From positions 1-14,555 of the forward strand of contig CAWUWP010000028.1 of the NCBI GenBank assembly GCA_963926275.1: a stretch of 14,555 nucleotides of DNA. The letters are read 5' to 3'. The notes beneath the pieces were generated by a model. The model ran no database searches, had not been told where the DNA came from, and worked only from the letters and a program-made list of their open reading frames with translations. Both the position numbers and the translations under genes were made by a program. Below, one piece after another: positions 1-6,634 of the stretch (positions are counted from its first letter, which is position 1; each line of letters opens with the position of its first letter). The stretch is from UBA1858 sp963926275 (GTDB lineage: Bacteria > Pseudomonadota > Gammaproteobacteria > UBA4575).

Positions 1-68
1 CTCTCTAAATGACTGTTAGTTAACACTGATTTAGATTTATTTCATAAACGGTAGCAAAGATAGGCTGC

Positions 69-395
69 ATGAAATTGAAACTTATATGCCAAAACATTAG
101 TCTGACCTTTACGCGAACAACTAGGCAGGTGCAAATGATCATTGACGAATATCGAGAATTAACAAACCGTGTATTTAATGCAATACGCAACTTTGAAACC
201 TGCTCTAGTAAACGTGACTATGCATTGTCAGTAGTATCTCAAATCTCTTACGAAGCATCTCAAGCACAGTGCCAAGAAGCAGATCGGATTGATTTAGAAC
301 AAATGGATTTTGCCTTACAGTTAGTGCTAGATCTTATTCAAGACAATCCCATTCCGGAATTTACTCAGCAACAATTTCATGCAGCACTGCATTAA
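69..395 (+). CDS. Small helical hypothetical protein
   Basis: An unrecognised protein of 108 residues if it begins at 69. I see no signal peptide and no hydrophobic membrane segment. The chain from about residue 23 onward is rich in Glu, Gln, Asp and Ala and looks mostly helical. The first 22 residues are Lys/Thr/Arg-rich and less convincing. A second ATG at 135 is preceded by AGG-like purines at 126-129 and would give an 86-residue protein beginning MIIDEYREL, which may be the true start. It converges on djlA, with 17 bases between the two stop codons and no clear terminator. I infer a soluble cytosolic protein of unknown role; the reading frame is credible but the function is open. Confidence 0.55.
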   Translation: MKLKLICQNISLTFTRTTRQVQMIIDEYRELTNRVFNAIRNFETCSSKRDYALSVVSQISYEASQAQCQEADRIDLEQMDFALQLVLDLIQDNPIPEFTQQQFHAALH

Positions 396-412
396 TTTCC
401 TTACATCGACAA

Positions 413-1201
413 TTAATTCTTTCTTGAGTTTTTAATCAGTTCGTATGCCTTTTGAATTTGCTGCGATTTATCAGTCGCCACTTGTATCATTTCCTCAGGC
501 AGTCCTTTAGATATCAACTTATCAGGATGATGTTGACTCATTAAGCGACGATAGGCTTTTTTAATGTCGGCATCGCTAGCATTTTCATTCACACCTATGA
601 CCGAATAAGCATTACTAATTTGTGAATGACTGGGCGGTTGATTAGGATTGCTTGAATAATTCTTTTGCTGTGCATACAACATCGCTTCCAACTGACTAAG
701 CATAGACACCGGATACCCTAATGCTGTACATATTTCTTTTAAAATCTTATCTTCAGCCGGATGCTTACTTCCATCCGCATAAGCCGCTTGTAACTGAATT
801 TGCATGAACATCTGAATCAAAGTGATCTTGCGACCACATTCTTTCTTGAATTGCGCGAGTACCGCATCAAAATTAAAGTCACTTTGCTTGCCCTTATTAA
901 ATAATTCAATTGCTGCATCGCGTTGCTCTGGCTGGAAATTCATATGATCAAAGACTTGCTCAGCCGCTAGAATTTCTTGTTGAGTCACTTGACCATCAGC
1001 TTTAGCAATATGTCCCATCACTGAAAAGGTTGCGGTAAAGAACGCCGCTTGCGCGGTTTCCTGTGAACTAGGATCAAACCCCATTTTAAGCATTTTAGCT
1101 TTATCTACCTGGTGTCCCAGCACTGCACCCAGCATTCCACCTAACGGACCACCTAGCACTAAACCAATACCACCGCCAGCAATTTTACCCCACCAACTCA
1201 T
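413..1201 (-). CDS. djlA: DjlA, membrane-anchored DnaJ-like co-chaperone
   Basis: DjlA is an inner-membrane J-protein that stimulates the ATPase of DnaK; in E. coli it is linked to envelope stress signalling. The 262 residues match the family length (E. coli about 271). Residues 5-30 form a Gly-rich hydrophobic segment with GxxxG spacing, the single N-terminal membrane anchor that dimerises in the family. A TerB-like helical domain covers about 54-165, including the acidic motifs AKADGQVT (66-73) and AYADGSKHPAED (140-151). A Gln/Ser/Pro linker follows, and a C-terminal J domain spans about 197-262 with the invariant HPD at 225-227. The ATG at 1201 begins MSWWGK, as in known members. It is divergent from yiiM, with about 70 bases between the starts. 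All key motifs are intact. Confidence 0.93.
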   Translation of the reverse strand: MSWWGKIAGGGIGLVLGGPLGGMLGAVLGHQVDKAKMLKMGFDPSSQETAQAAFFTATFSVMGHIAKADGQVTQQEILAAEQVFDHMNFQPEQRDAAIELFNKGKQSDFNFDAVLAQFKKECGRKITLIQMFMQIQLQAAYADGSKHPAEDKILKEICTALGYPVSMLSQLEAMLYAQQKNYSSNPNQPPSHSQISNAYSVIGVNENASDADIKKAYRRLMSQHHPDKLISKGLPEEMIQVATDKSQQIQKAYELIKNSRKN

Positions 1202-1273
1202 ACTTCATTTCCCTGTCTGTTGCTTGCAACATTATTTCATTATTATGTGATTTTAAACTATAAAGATTGCATC

Positions 1274-1942
1274 ATGCGCATCGAAAGCATTCAAGTAGGA
1301 AAACCCAAGACAATTGCACCAAATTGGACAACATCAATCTATAAAACACCGGTTGATGGTGACATTTTCCTCAGCAAATATAATTTAGCGGGTGATAAAC
1401 AAGCAGATTTAACCGTACATGGCGGCTTAGATAAAGCAATTAACGTCTATCCCATCGAACATTATGCTTATTGGAACCAGCGTGCGCGCTTTCTGCTACG
1501 TAAACGAATCATCTTACCCTCACCCAATAATGGTGCTTTCGGTGAAAATTTCACTGTTTCAGGCTTATTGGAGAACGATGTCTGTATCGGAGACATTTTT
1601 CAAGTGGGTACTTGTATCGTTGAAGTTTCTCAGCCACGCCAACCTTGCTGGAAGTTAGCACGTAAGTTCAATCAGGCAAAACTTCCTTTCTGGGTGCAAC
1701 AGACAGGTAAAACGGGTTGGTATTTCCGGGTATTGCAGGAAGGTAATGTACGAAAAATGGACACATTCAAGTTAGCTCAAAGAAACAATCCATCATGGAA
1801 TCTTGCACGAGCCAATCGACTCATGCATACCCGAGGCCAACAAAGAGAAGACATCGTATCAATCTTAGAGTGCCAGCAATTATCTAGCAGTTGGAAAACC
1901 ACTTTTGAGAAACGATTAAGCAAGCACGCTCAACAAAAATGA
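1274..1942 (+). CDS. yiiM: YiiM-type MOSC domain protein
   Basis: This is a MOSC-domain molybdenum-cofactor protein of the YiiM group. In E. coli YiiM takes part in Mo-dependent detoxification of N-hydroxylated bases such as 6-hydroxylaminopurine. The ATG at 1274 gives 222 residues starting MRIESIQVGKP, which matches E. coli YiiM (224); the upstream ATG at 1220 would add 18 non-conserved residues. Landmarks are VDGD (27-30), LAGDKQADLTVHGG (38-51) with the core DxxVHGG-like motif, YPIEHYAYW (59-67), GAFGENF (87-93) and the Cys125 region SQPRQPCWKLARKF, the expected cofactor-binding cysteine. The last 60 residues are the YiiM-specific helical tail. Expression is probably monocistronic. A perfect 8-bp hairpin begins at the base after its TGA stop. 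Confidence 0.9.
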   Translation: MRIESIQVGKPKTIAPNWTTSIYKTPVDGDIFLSKYNLAGDKQADLTVHGGLDKAINVYPIEHYAYWNQRARFLLRKRIILPSPNNGAFGENFTVSGLLENDVCIGDIFQVGTCIVEVSQPRQPCWKLARKFNQAKLPFWVQQTGKTGWYFRVLQEGNVRKMDTFKLAQRNNPSWNLARANRLMHTRGQQREDIVSILECQQLSSSWKTTFEKRLSKHAQQK

Positions 1943-1962
1943 GTGAAGAATATTTTCTTCAC
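1943..1962. terminator. Perfect hairpin after yiiM
   Basis: GTGAAGAA and TTCTTCAC form an exact 8-bp stem with loop TATT, starting directly after the yiiM stop codon. There is no run of T after it on the plus strand, so it is not a textbook intrinsic terminator. It may instead protect the 3' end, or act in both directions between yiiM and the convergent cupin gene. Confidence 0.4.
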
Positions 1963-1971
1963 ATGGACCGA

Positions 1972-2016
1972 TAGCTGAAACGATCCGCAGCTAGGTATCA
2001 ACAAGGTGTTAATACC
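1972..2016. repeat. Two adjacent imperfect hairpins
   Basis: TAGCTG (1972-1977) pairs with CAGCTA (1988-1993). The next base begins a second hairpin (1994-2016), in which GGTAT/ATACC and AACA/TGTT are separated by one mismatch around loop AGG. Together with the hairpin at 1943 this makes three inverted repeats in 75 bases between two convergent genes. I do not recognise a known repeat family. Confidence 0.35.
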
Positions 2017-2063
2017 AAACAACTAGGCCGCAATTTTATTGATGATCAAATGTAAATGAAAAC

Positions 2064-2417
2064 CTATAACACTCCAAATTTTCTTTGCCCGACATAAAAT
2101 GCGGTTCCAGAAGATTGCGAGGTAAATGTTACCGTCGTGCCGCTGTCAAAATAAACCACATCTCCAGGTTTCATATTAACTGTTTCTCCACCTTTCTCAG
2201 TGATCGACATTTCGCCTTCTAACATTATCTTGCATTCATCATACGAGTAAGTGTATTCAAGCGGGTTGCCAGCTTCCATTCTAAAAAAACCACCCGAAAT
2301 CGGTGCGGCTTCATTGCTTGATGACACTGTATCTTGCAAATAAACATTAATTCCTTCTATATTTAGCGAGTTAATTGGCTTCGACTGCGCTTTATCAAAA
2401 TGTTTCATTCCCATCAT
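2064..2417 (-). CDS. EutQ-like cupin protein
   Basis: A small single-domain beta-barrel protein of the cupin fold, closest by eye to the C-terminal domain of ethanolamine-utilisation protein EutQ. Diagnostic pieces are YSYDECKIMLEGEM, then VNMKPGDVVYFDSGTTVTF, ending with YVGQRKF. As in EutQ, the usual cupin metal-binding histidines are absent: the position of the HxH motif reads DECK. It is therefore likely a non-metal or small-molecule-binding cupin. No other eut genes are present. The start is uncertain: ATG codons lie at 2429, 2417, 2414 and 2408. I chose 2417 for the AAAGA purine stretch at suitable spacing; the longer frame to 2501 adds unrelated hydrophobic residues. It is divergent from the LuxR regulator at 2524 and probably shares its promoter region; a regulatory link is inference. 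Confidence 0.7.
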   Translation of the reverse strand: MMGMKHFDKAQSKPINSLNIEGINVYLQDTVSSSNEAAPISGGFFRMEAGNPLEYTYSYDECKIMLEGEMSITEKGGETVNMKPGDVVYFDSGTTVTFTSQSSGTAFYVGQRKFGVL

Positions 2418-2523
2418 TATTTCTTTCATGTATAAACTTAGAGGCAATACTAAGACAGTCATGACAGATCGTATATGGCAAATAACCCCTAATGACATCA
2501 ATTAAAATTAAGCCAAGAATATT

Positions 2524-3300
2524 TTGAAAGATCAATTACCTTCAATTCAGTCTCTAAAACAAGAGCACATTGATGCCAATCGGGACTGTGACAACCTAAT
2601 GCTTAACTGCGCAGCGCATATGATTATTGTCATCGATGATCCCAAGCAGTTAGTCCAGGTGGGGTTAGAATTCATGGTGACAACATTATCGGTTTGTCGT
2701 GCTGACGCTGGCTTTGCGACTCCAGCACATAAACACTACACACCTATTACCGAATGCCGAAACAAAGCCACAGCACCACCTTCCATAACGGGTTTGCAGA
2801 TACCCAATCAACACCAAGCGATGAAAAAAATATGGCAAACATCATTACCAGTTGTCATTAATGATGTATCTTCATACGCACCACTGAAAGAACTTAAAGA
2901 TGTTTTTCTAAGTGCAGGTTGTCAATCTATGCTTTTACAAAAATTAGCGTGGGAAGACAAACCAATTGGCATCGCCTGTATTGATTACACTGTCGAATCT
3001 CATATTTGGAGTGAAGACGAAATCAGATTCATGCATACATTCTGTTCAAAATTTCTGGGGCCACTTGCGGGCATTAGTAACCACTGGTTCAACCCGAAAT
3101 TACACAGTATGTTTTCAAAGCCTACCGAATCAGAACTTATTGCTATTCGTTTGGCAGCAAAGGGAATGAGTTACAAACAAATTGCAGGCCATTTAAATAA
3201 GTCTGCTCGCACCATTGAAAATCAATTTAGAAATGCTAGAAATCGCCTTGATGCCAGAAATCAAATTGACCTCGTCAAGAAATGTGAACACTGGCTATAG
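2524..3300 (+). CDS. LuxR-family regulator with GAF-like sensor domain
   Basis: A one-component transcription regulator. Residues about 35-185 look like a GAF sensor fold (CQSMLLQKLAWEDKPIGIACIDY at 133-155 and WSEDEIRFMHTFC at 162-174 are typical GAF end strands and helix). Residues 199-256 form a LuxR-type helix-turn-helix with TESELIAIRLAAKGMSYKQIA and a recognition helix near RTIENQFRNARNRL. The long frame starts with TTG at 2524 and has only a weak ribosome site. An ATG at 2599 (codon 26) would remove about half a helix before the GAF domain and is a real alternative. The ligand is unknown, since GAF domains bind cyclic nucleotides, heme or small effectors. It is divergent from the EutQ-like cupin, so that gene is the first candidate target. 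Confidence 0.8.
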   Translation: MKDQLPSIQSLKQEHIDANRDCDNLMLNCAAHMIIVIDDPKQLVQVGLEFMVTTLSVCRADAGFATPAHKHYTPITECRNKATAPPSITGLQIPNQHQAMKKIWQTSLPVVINDVSSYAPLKELKDVFLSAGCQSMLLQKLAWEDKPIGIACIDYTVESHIWSEDEIRFMHTFCSKFLGPLAGISNHWFNPKLHSMFSKPTESELIAIRLAAKGMSYKQIAGHLNKSARTIENQFRNARNRLDARNQIDLVKKCEHWL

Positions 3301-3432
3301 CTACCAGCCATTCATCCTCTCGCAAGTGTGCGCTAGCTAAAATAATTGGTATGTTCACCCGCTTTTAAGCAATAAATTTATTAGGGTTGTGGTTGATTTT
3401 GTGGAATGAAATGACTATTTTCTGGATAGTCT

Positions 3433-4395
3433 GTGTCTAATTCAAATAAAATTATTTCCATAGAAGACACCAGTCAAATATTAAAATTATTATCTGACGA
3501 TACGATAGTTACGCGACCTTCTGATGGATTGTTAAAAAAACAATGCAGCTCGAATATCACTGCGTCTATTACGGCTATCTCTGGCCCTAGAACTGGTTTG
3601 TCTTTCCAGCTAGAACCTCATACTGAAATTACTTTAGGTCGTTCGCCTGATGCCGGCATTCAAGTAGTTGATACGGGAATATCTAGAACACATATTCGCA
3701 TGCATTTTGATGGTGCATCAGTGTTTGTTAAAGATTTAACTAGCGCTAATGGTACATACGTTAATAGCACCAAATTGACAGGAAAAATTGAAATAAAAAA
3801 TGGCGACCAAGTTTCCATTGGTGTCTCTACCGTATTTAAGCTGTCATTAAACAATCAATTAGATGCTGAATACAAAGATTATATCGAAGAGCAGCTATCA
3901 AAAGATATATTAACCAATGCCTATAATCGAAAAGCATTTGCACACTTTCTAAATAGCACTTTCATTGCGGCCAAAAGAGATTTTAGTCCTCTTTGCTTGT
4001 TCATGATTGATGTCGATAACTTCAAAATAATCAATGACAGCCACGGACATCAAGTCGGTAATAAAATCTTAAAACATATTCCCGACAAGCTTATACAAAC
4101 CGTACGCTCAGCCGATATTGTTTGTCGTTATGGCGGGGATGAATTTGCAATTGTGTGCCCAAACATAGACTCTCTAAGTGGATTGCAATTAGCTGAACAA
4201 GTTAGAAACAATGTCGAAGTAATGAAGTTTTCTGTCGGCGACAAAAAAATTAATACCACGCTAAGTATTGGTGTTTCTAATTATCCTGACAATGAAATTA
4301 AATGCGTCTCCCAGTTTATTGCTTACGCTGATAAAGCTATGTACAAAGCAAAGCGTAAGGGTCGCAATCAAATCGGCTTAATATCAGATCATTAG
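3433..4395 (+). CDS. FHA-GGDEF diguanylate cyclase
   Basis: This should make cyclic di-GMP from two GTP. Residues 45-138 form an FHA phosphothreonine-binding domain with GRS (69-71), SRTH (84-87) and NGTYVN (106-111), the usual phosphopeptide-contact motifs. Residues 155-318 form a complete GGDEF domain: the metal/nucleotide segment DVDNFKIINDSHGH (193-206), the active-site GGDEF (234-238) and an RxxD inhibitory site RSAD (225-228) exactly five residues upstream. The enzyme is therefore predicted active and product-inhibited. No membrane segment is visible, so it is cytosolic and probably recruited to a phosphorylated partner. An in-frame TAG at 3427 rules out a longer protein. GTG at 3433 is the first usable start, with weak GGA at 3424. 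No Ser/Thr kinase gene is nearby. Its stop overlaps the stop of the convergent gene by 4 bases. Confidence 0.92.
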   Translation: MSNSNKIISIEDTSQILKLLSDDTIVTRPSDGLLKKQCSSNITASITAISGPRTGLSFQLEPHTEITLGRSPDAGIQVVDTGISRTHIRMHFDGASVFVKDLTSANGTYVNSTKLTGKIEIKNGDQVSIGVSTVFKLSLNNQLDAEYKDYIEEQLSKDILTNAYNRKAFAHFLNSTFIAAKRDFSPLCLFMIDVDNFKIINDSHGHQVGNKILKHIPDKLIQTVRSADIVCRYGGDEFAIVCPNIDSLSGLQLAEQVRNNVEVMKFSVGDKKINTTLSIGVSNYPDNEIKCVSQFIAYADKAMYKAKRKGRNQIGLISDH

Positions 4396-5090
4396 GCATT
4401 CTGTGTTTCGAAGACTTCACGATATAAGCCTGCATGTAGCACTCGACGTGCTTGCATATTAATAGACACGCCTTGAGTAAATCGTTTTTGATTTTTCTCA
4501 TCATCTAAATAAGGTAAGACAGCCTGTTCAATCATATTTGAGTGTTCAACATCTAACTCTATATGGCCAGAAAATAATTCTAGATCAACTTCCTCTATAC
4601 CCGGTATTTTCCTCAAACCTTTTAGTAACAAACTATAATATTTTGGTATTGGCCACTCACTAGCAACACCCACTGCTGCCACTGCAGTCAACCAGTCTCC
4701 ATTACGTGTAAGTTGCTCCATCGTACTAATGTACATCTGCAGCTCGGGAATAATTGTATAAGCAGGTGCATCTCTAACTTGAATGCCTAATGCCACCATG
4801 AAATTTCGATACAACTGCATATGGGATTTGCCCAAATCACCCAGGCCATATTCATCATAAAGAATATCCGACAAAACAAACTGTATGTTTAAATCAGGAG
4901 TAATGCCCAATGCACTGGCTTGATACAGCCGCGTTCTAAGAATGTGCGGATAATATAACTGTGCAAATATTTGAGCTTTATCTATTTCAAAAAAAGACAA
5001 ACTGGATATCATTTTAATAAACTCATCATCAAACATAGGATGAATTAATAGTTGTTCTTTTAGCTCTTTCAAATAGACTTTTCCTTGCAC
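4392..5090 (-). CDS. Heme-oxygenase-like di-iron enzyme (HDO/CADD type)
   Basis: A 232-residue all-helical protein resembling the iron-containing redox enzymes of the heme-oxygenase-like fold (CADD, UndA and SznF relatives). The expected ligand set can be read in order: E80 (DEYG), H90 (KSHMQLY), E145 (ASEWPIP), and H176, D180 and H183 in the H-x3-D-x2-H motif HIELDVEH. Family members perform O2-dependent oxidations such as desaturation, decarboxylation or N-oxygenation, or self-sacrificing pABA synthesis. The substrate cannot be told from sequence. No biosynthetic cluster surrounds it. The GTG start at 5090 is supported by GGAAA just upstream; a TTG at codon 7 preceded by AAGGAAAA is an alternative. 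It is convergent with the FHA-GGDEF gene and downstream of the ArsR-rhodanese gene on the same strand, with 44 bases between, so co-transcription is possible. Confidence 0.82.
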   Translation of the reverse strand: MQGKVYLKELKEQLLIHPMFDDEFIKMISSLSFFEIDKAQIFAQLYYPHILRTRLYQASALGITPDLNIQFVLSDILYDEYGLGDLGKSHMQLYRNFMVALGIQVRDAPAYTIIPELQMYISTMEQLTRNGDWLTAVAAVGVASEWPIPKYYSLLLKGLRKIPGIEEVDLELFSGHIELDVEHSNMIEQAVLPYLDDEKNQKRFTQGVSINMQARRVLHAGLYREVFETQNA

Positions 5091-5134
5091 TTACGTTTCC
5101 TTGTCATTGACCTATGAGTAAATTAAATTTAACT

Positions 5135-5785
5135 TTATTGTTCTACTGGCAACCCTTGTAGCTTCCATTCAGGAAATCCATCTTCCAATCTTCGCGCCTT
5201 GAAACCCTGTGCACGCAATAACTCGATGGCATCAAATGCCAAGACACAATAGGGACCACGACAATAAGCAATCACTTCTTTATTACGCGGGAGCGTATCT
5301 AGTTGTTTCTTGATACTATAGATTGGAATATTAATCGCTTGCGGCAAATGGCCTGAGTTATATTCAGTTTCTGGCCTGACATCAATTAAGGTAACTTCCC
5401 CAGCATCAACTCGCCTGACTAATTCATTCCTTAAAATAGGCTCCAATTGATCTTTTGATTCTAGATAACTAGCGATGAGAATTTGTATCTCAGCTAGATT
5501 GTCCTCAGCAACTTTCCTCATTAAAGCTAGCAGAGCCACAATAGAATAATCACTCAGACGATAATACGATCTCTGTCCTTCTGATCTATTTTTAACCAAT
5601 CCTGAGCGTCTAAGTCCTTGTAGATGCTGCGAAGTATTCGCTACTGATAGCCCTGAAGCCTTTGATAGTTCATCAACTGAGCGCTCGCCTTGCGCCAAAA
5701 ACTCTAGTAGTTCCAATCGATTACCATTACTTAGAGATTTCCCTACCTGGGCAAATTGGGCAAATAAGTCTTTCTTAAAAGTCAT
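5135..5785 (-). CDS. ArsR-family regulator fused to a rhodanese domain
   Basis: A 216-residue fusion. Residues about 14-95 are an ArsR/SmtB winged helix (NRLELLEFLAQGERSVDELS, recognition helix near VANTSQHLQGLRRSGLV, wing GQRSYYRLSD). Residues about 122-214 are a rhodanese domain with LIDVRPETEYNSGHLPQAINIP and active-site loop CRGPYC (catalytic Cys175, second Cys180). The ArsR part lacks an obvious CxC metal site, so signal input is likely persulfide transfer to the rhodanese cysteine, as proposed for sulfur-sensing ArsR proteins; this is inference. ATG at 5785 is the first good start; I see no strong ribosome site. A 6-codon upstream reading frame ends on the start codon (AAATGA). The gene is divergent from a 37-residue membrane peptide across a palindromic region and probably represses itself and that peptide. 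Confidence 0.9.
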   Translation of the reverse strand: MTFKKDLFAQFAQVGKSLSNGNRLELLEFLAQGERSVDELSKASGLSVANTSQHLQGLRRSGLVKNRSEGQRSYYRLSDYSIVALLALMRKVAEDNLAEIQILIASYLESKDQLEPILRNELVRRVDAGEVTLIDVRPETEYNSGHLPQAINIPIYSIKKQLDTLPRNKEVIAYCRGPYCVLAFDAIELLRAQGFKARRLEDGFPEWKLQGLPVEQ

Positions 5786-5807
5786 TTGGGTGTCGCTACC
5801 ATTTGTA

Positions 5808-5852
5808 TATTCAATTGATTAATTGAATACGTTAGAGTATTTTATTTAATAC
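5808..5852. promoter_or_regulatory. Nested palindromes, probable ArsR-type operator
   Basis: TATTCAATT (5808-5816) and AATTGAATA (5821-5829) form a perfect 9-bp inverted repeat around GATT. This contains ATTC...GAAT, the half-sites used by sulfur-responsive ArsR proteins, here 12 bases apart rather than the usual 8. Overlapping it, AATAC (5826) pairs with GTATT (5837) and that pairs with AATAC (5848), each with a 6-base spacer. The block sits between the divergent starts of the ArsR-rhodanese gene and the 37-residue peptide. Binding by that regulator is inferred. Confidence 0.6.
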
Positions 5853-5897
5853 AAGCGCTACATCCATCAATTATCACGATTAACCGAGGTTGGCACC

Positions 5898-6011
5898 ATG
5901 ACCGAAAATGAATATAGCATTGCCATTAAAGACTTAATCAAGACTGTTATTGCCGCTGGATTTTTCGTGTATGGATTCTTCATTTTAGCGTTCATATTTG
6001 ATATTCATTAA
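5898..6011 (+). CDS. 37-residue single-span membrane peptide
   Basis: A short frame beginning ATG at 5898 with a good ribosome site GAGG at 5886-5889, 8 bases away. The product starts MTENEYSIAIKDLIK, followed by one hydrophobic helix (about residues 16-34, Ala/Gly/Phe/Ile/Leu with a Tyr-Gly break), and ends in DIH. The acidic N-terminus followed by a Lys suggests a tail-anchored or single-span inner-membrane peptide. I do not recognise a family. It faces the ArsR-rhodanese regulator across the palindromic operator, so it is likely a target of that regulator. The start, ribosome site and membrane-like composition support a real gene; absence of homologues would weaken this. Confidence 0.55.
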   Translation: MTENEYSIAIKDLIKTVIAAGFFVYGFFILAFIFDIH

Positions 6012-6108
6012 CTCTAGCCTTAGGGGTTAACCTCTCAGATCAAAACATATTTGTACCTGCTTATTTGTCAGGGCAATCTCAATAGCATCATATATTATTA
6101 GTTTTTCA

Positions 6109-6121
6109 AGTATTGAATACT
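6109..6121. promoter_or_regulatory. AGTATT-G-AATACT palindrome upstream of zur
   Basis: An exact 13-bp palindrome with a single central G. It repeats the 9-mer ATTGAATAC found in the ArsR-rhodanese operator (5822-5830 and 6112-6120). It lies 54 bases before the zur start, and TTGAAT within it could also serve as a -35-like element. It may be a second site for the ArsR-type regulator, but this is unproven. Confidence 0.4.
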
Positions 6122-6140
6122 CATAACAATTCATATAGGG

Positions 6141-6155
6141 TGTTATGTTATAACA
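6141..6155. promoter_or_regulatory. Zur box in front of zur
   Basis: TGTTAT-GTT-ATAACA is a perfect inverted repeat with a 3-base centre. It matches the gammaproteobacterial Zur core TGTTATAATATAACA at every arm position. It overlaps a plausible -10 (TATAAC, 6149-6154) and ends 19 bases before the zur start codon. A further ATAACA half-site is at 6123-6128. Zinc-loaded Zur is expected to bind here and repress its own operon. Confidence 0.8.
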
Positions 6156-6174
6156 ATTAATACCTTGAAGAGCA

Positions 6175-6633
6175 ATGAGAGAACGCCATCGTCACGCCCT
6201 ATGTATCAAAGACGCATTAACCCGTGCTGAACAGGTATGCACTAAACGAGCGATACGCCTTACTCCCACACGAAAAAAAGTGTTGGAGCTCATTTGGCAG
6301 AGTCATAAACCCGTTAAAGCTTATGACTTACTCGCTAAGCTGAGTACGGATGGTCATATTGAAAAGCCGCCTACTGTCTATCGTGCTTTAGACTTTTTAC
6401 TAGAAAACCACCTAATTCATAAAATAGAAAGCAGCAATGCCTTTATAGGCTGCGAAATTGATCATGACGAATTAGATAGTAAATTTTTTGTTTGCGGCGT
6501 ATGCGATGAAGTTAAAGAAGTGTATGAACCTAAACTTGATAAAACATTACTAGAAACCAGCCTAAAGCAAGGCTTCACTCCCAATCAAACTACAATAGAA
6601 ATTCATGGAACCTGTGCAAGGTGTGCAAAATAG
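6175..6633 (+). CDS. zur: Zur, zinc uptake regulator (Fur family)
   Basis: A zinc-responsive repressor that, when loaded with Zn, shuts off zinc-uptake genes. The 152 residues align with E. coli Zur through LTPTRKKVLELI (29-40), KAYDLLAKL (48-56) and the near-identical recognition segment KPPTVYRALDFLLENHLIHK (64-83). The structural zinc site is intact: C107/C110 (CGVC) and C147/C150 (CARC). Regulatory-site candidates are C93, H82, H97 and E115; the loop between C93 and the following His is shorter than in E. coli. The ATG at 6175 has GAAGAG very close upstream, so the ribosome site is not ideal. Its promoter carries a perfect Zur box, which predicts autoregulation. It is the first gene of a unit with the MerC-like gene, whose start follows one base after the zur stop codon. 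Confidence 0.93.
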   Translation: MRERHRHALCIKDALTRAEQVCTKRAIRLTPTRKKVLELIWQSHKPVKAYDLLAKLSTDGHIEKPPTVYRALDFLLENHLIHKIESSNAFIGCEIDHDELDSKFFVCGVCDEVKEVYEPKLDKTLLETSLKQGFTPNQTTIEIHGTCARCAK

Positions 6634-6634
6634 C

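Noticed and set aside
5898..6011. Toxin of a type I toxin-antitoxin system
   Set aside because: Size and one membrane helix fit, but I found no convincing antisense RNA promoter. The position under an ArsR-type operator suggests a regulated micropeptide instead.
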